The notes under the pieces are model-generated. The model was not told where the DNA came from and searched no databases. It worked only from the letters and a program-made list of their open reading frames with translations. Positions 47,600 to 49,179 of a stretch of 49,179 nucleotides of DNA are shown in pieces. The translations under genes were made by a program, and so were the position numbers. The DNA comes from an uncultured Methylobacter sp. (GTDB lineage Bacteria; Pseudomonadota; Gammaproteobacteria; Methylococcales; Methylomonadaceae), in assembly GCA_903832775.1 (NCBI GenBank), contig CAILCX010000056.1, positions 1 through 49,179 of the forward strand. The letters are read 5' to 3'. Numbering within the stretch: position 1 is the first letter of the stretch; every line of letters begins with the position of its first letter.

Positions 47600-47780
47600 T
47601 AGGCTATGCTAAGTAATTGAAAAGTAATTAAATCAGAAGATACGTATTGGATTTATAAGTTATTTTAAGCGGTTTTAGACTTTTTTACCAATGTTTAGCG
47701 CATATAAAAGTTTTTCTTCAACGGAGGTGAATAAAAATTCTATAATGATTTGATTGTAAGTCATATATTGGAGAAAGAAA

Positions 47781-48980
47781 TTGCAAGAGGATGTATTAAC
47801 AGAGCTGTTAAGAGGAACTGATGAGGTTTTGGTCAAGCAGGAGCTGATAAAAAAAATAGAGGAAGATAGGCCTCTTCGTATTAAAGCTGGTTTCGATCCG
47901 ACGGCACCTGATTTGCATTTAGGGCATACCGTGTTGATCAATAAATTAAAGCAATTTCAGGATTTAGGGCACGAAGTTTTGTTTTTGATTGGTGACTTTA
48001 CCGGAATGATTGGTGATCCAACTGGAAAGAACGTCACGCGTAAGCCGTTGACTCGGGAAGAGGTCATTGATAATGCCAAGACTTACCAAGAGCAGATATT
48101 TAAAATTTTGGATCCAGCTAAAACCCAGGTAATGTTTAACTCAAGTTGGATGAATGCAATGTCATCGGCAGATTTGATTCAATTGGCAGCTAAGCATACC
48201 GTGGCCCGAATGCTCGAAAGGGATGATTTTAGTAAGCGTTTTAAGGGTGGGCAACCTATTGCCATACATGAGTTTTTGTATCCATTAATCCAAGGCTATG
48301 ATTCAGTGGCAATGAAATCTGATGTCGAATTAGGGGGGACGGATCAAAAATTTAATTTGCTTGTTGGTCGGCAATTGCAAGAGGTTTTTGGTCAGAAGCC
48401 GCAAGTCGTCATAACCATGCCAATTTTGGAGGGATTGGATGGTGTGCAGAAAATGTCTAAGTCGCTTAATAATTATGTGGGTATAGCGGATTCTGCTGAT
48501 GATATGTTTGGTAAGTTAATGTCTATTTCTGATGAATTGATGTGGCGTTACTTTGAATTGCTAAGTTTTCGTCCTATGTCTGAAATTAGGTTGTGGACTG
48601 AAGAATGTAGCAAGGGAGCAAATCCAAGGAACTATAAAGTAAGATTGGCCCAGGAAATCATAGAAAGATTTCATGATGCGGCTTCAGCTATTAAAGCGCT
48701 GGAAAATTTCGAAGCGAGATTTCAGCGCGGTGCTATGCCGGATGAAATGGATGAGTTAGAGTTGAAAATAGATGGTGTGAGTTATGGTATAGCGAATATC
48801 TTGAAAGATACTGGGCTAACTGAAAGCACCTCAGAAGCTAATCGGATGATAAAGCAGGGTGCTGTGAAAATCGATGGTGAGAAGGTATCTGATCAAAAAC
48901 TAGAGGTCTCATTAGGTAGTCAGCATGTTTATCAGGTTGGGAAAAGGAAGTTTGCACGAGTGAGGATCATGGCAGCTTGA
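47781..48980 (+). CDS. tyrS: tyrosyl-tRNA synthetase
   Basis: 399 residues. The HIGH-type motif is DLHLGHTVL, the KMSKS loop is [11 protein letters not shown], and a C-terminal S4 RNA-binding domain (about 330-399) completes it. The HLGH variant and length match the TyrRS2/TyrZ class. It starts with TTG at 47781, chosen because GGAG lies 8 bases upstream and homologues begin with a [11 protein letters not shown]-like stretch. Tyrosine tRNA charging is essential. The stop is followed by about 90 bases and then strong promoter elements that look like those of an rRNA operon. Confidence 0.97.
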   Translation: MQEDVLTELLRGTDEVLVKQELIKKIEEDRPLRIKAGFDPTAPDLHLGHTVLINKLKQFQDLGHEVLFLIGDFTGMIGDPTGKNVTRKPLTREEVIDNAKTYQEQIFKILDPAKTQVMFNSSWMNAMSSADLIQLAAKHTVARMLERDDFSKRFKGGQPIAIHEFLYPLIQGYDSVAMKSDVELGGTDQKFNLLVGRQLQEVFGQKPQVVITMPILEGLDGVQKMSKSLNNYVGIADSADDMFGKLMSISDELMWRYFELLSFRPMSEIRLWTEECSKGANPRNYKVRLAQEIIERFHDAASAIKALENFEARFQRGAMPDEMDELELKIDGVSYGIANILKDTGLTESTSEANRMIKQGAVKIDGEKVSDQKLEVSLGSQHVYQVGKRKFARVRIMAA

Positions 48981-49069
48981 CGCCAGTAAAATAGTTTGTA
49001 TAATTCTCCTCTCTTCAAGGCGAAGCGGTTGCTGAGAAGGGGGTACGGAAACGATCGGTAAACAAAGTG

Positions 49070-49097
49070 TTGACAAGGAGGGTTGGCAGGTTATAAT
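49070..49097 (+). promoter_or_regulatory. strong sigma-70 promoter, probably of an rRNA operon
   Basis: TTGACA (49070-49075), 16-base spacer, TATAAT (49092-49097): both hexamers are perfect consensus. The surrounding sequence is GC-richer than local DNA and no coding frame follows up to the window end. Its place after tyrS, and the second promoter-like box downstream, suggest the P1 promoter of a 16S-23S-5S operon starting just outside the window. Confidence 0.75.
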
Positions 49098-49166
49098 AGT
49101 CGGCTTGCTGGGGCATCGGTAACGGGCTACAGCGGGGCCGGGACGCAGAATAAAGTTAACAAGATG

Positions 49167-49172
49167 TTGACA
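49167..49172 (+). promoter_or_regulatory. second -35 box (TTGACA), possible tandem promoter P2
   Basis: A perfect TTGACA lies 97 bases after the first. The window stops 7 bases later, so the matching -10 box is not visible. Tandem promoters of this kind are usual before rRNA operons. Confidence 0.5.
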
Positions 49173-49179
49173 AATTGAA

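Noticed and set aside
47675-47941. 88-codon minus-strand frame over the tyrS start
   Set aside because: Antisense to the conserved tyrS N-terminus and its ribosome site; no family match.

Overview
The window looks like a chromosomal piece of a gammaproteobacterium, most probably a type I methanotroph-like lineage (Methylococcales). This assignment is an inference. It rests on the conserved gammaproteobacterial order ndk-rlmN-pilW-hisS-yfgM-bamB-der, the tgt-yajC-secD-secF cluster, an exosortase-system-associated protein of the TIGR04073 type, and the run argC-erpA-anmK-M23 peptidase-tyrS ending at what looks like an rRNA promoter. No methane or methanol oxidation gene lies in the window to prove it.

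Layout. 1-431 is the N-terminal part of an NhaD-type Na+/H+ antiporter that runs off the left edge. 432-8400 is accessory DNA. A three-gene heavy-metal RND efflux operon (outer-membrane factor, adaptor, pump; 7169 down to 1633, minus strand) is bracketed by mobile-element wreckage. On one side are a broken tyrosine recombinase cut by an IS3-family fragment (about 600-1530). On the other are an IS91-like tail and a deleted IS1182-family transposase (about 7670-8400). 8522-9303 holds a 53-aa small gene, a 99-aa membrane protein and tRNA-Leu(UAA). 9541-16921 carries a SWIM-SNF2 helicase, a small membrane protein, the TIGR04073-type protein, tex and tpx.

17029-28866 is core housekeeping DNA, all on the minus strand: tgt-yajC-secD-secF (tRNA queuosine modification and Sec translocation), then ndk-rlmN-pilW-hisS-yfgM-bamB-der (nucleotide balance, rRNA/tRNA methylation, type IV pilus, translation, envelope assembly, ribosome GTPase). 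rodZ and ispG, which often sit between pilW and hisS, are absent here.

29386-36558 is the most unusual stretch. A membrane histidine kinase and a LuxR-type response regulator are encoded convergently. They are followed by a plus-strand series: a 107-aa orphan behind a structured leader, an 8-cysteine 124-aa protein, a GH13 amylase-like enzyme, a papain-fold (C1A) protease and a GH19 chitinase/endolysin-like protein. None of the three enzymes has a recognisable Sec signal peptide. Joint function of this set is a hypothesis; adjacency and orientation are what is seen.

36983-43043 holds htpG, with a near-consensus sigma-32 promoter, diverging from a signalling module. Two paralogous response regulator-TPR proteins flank a small soluble histidine kinase. 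43542-48980 holds argC, erpA, anmK, an M23 peptidase and tyrS. The last 110 bases carry a near-perfect sigma-70 promoter and a second -35-like box, probably the start of an rRNA operon just outside the window.
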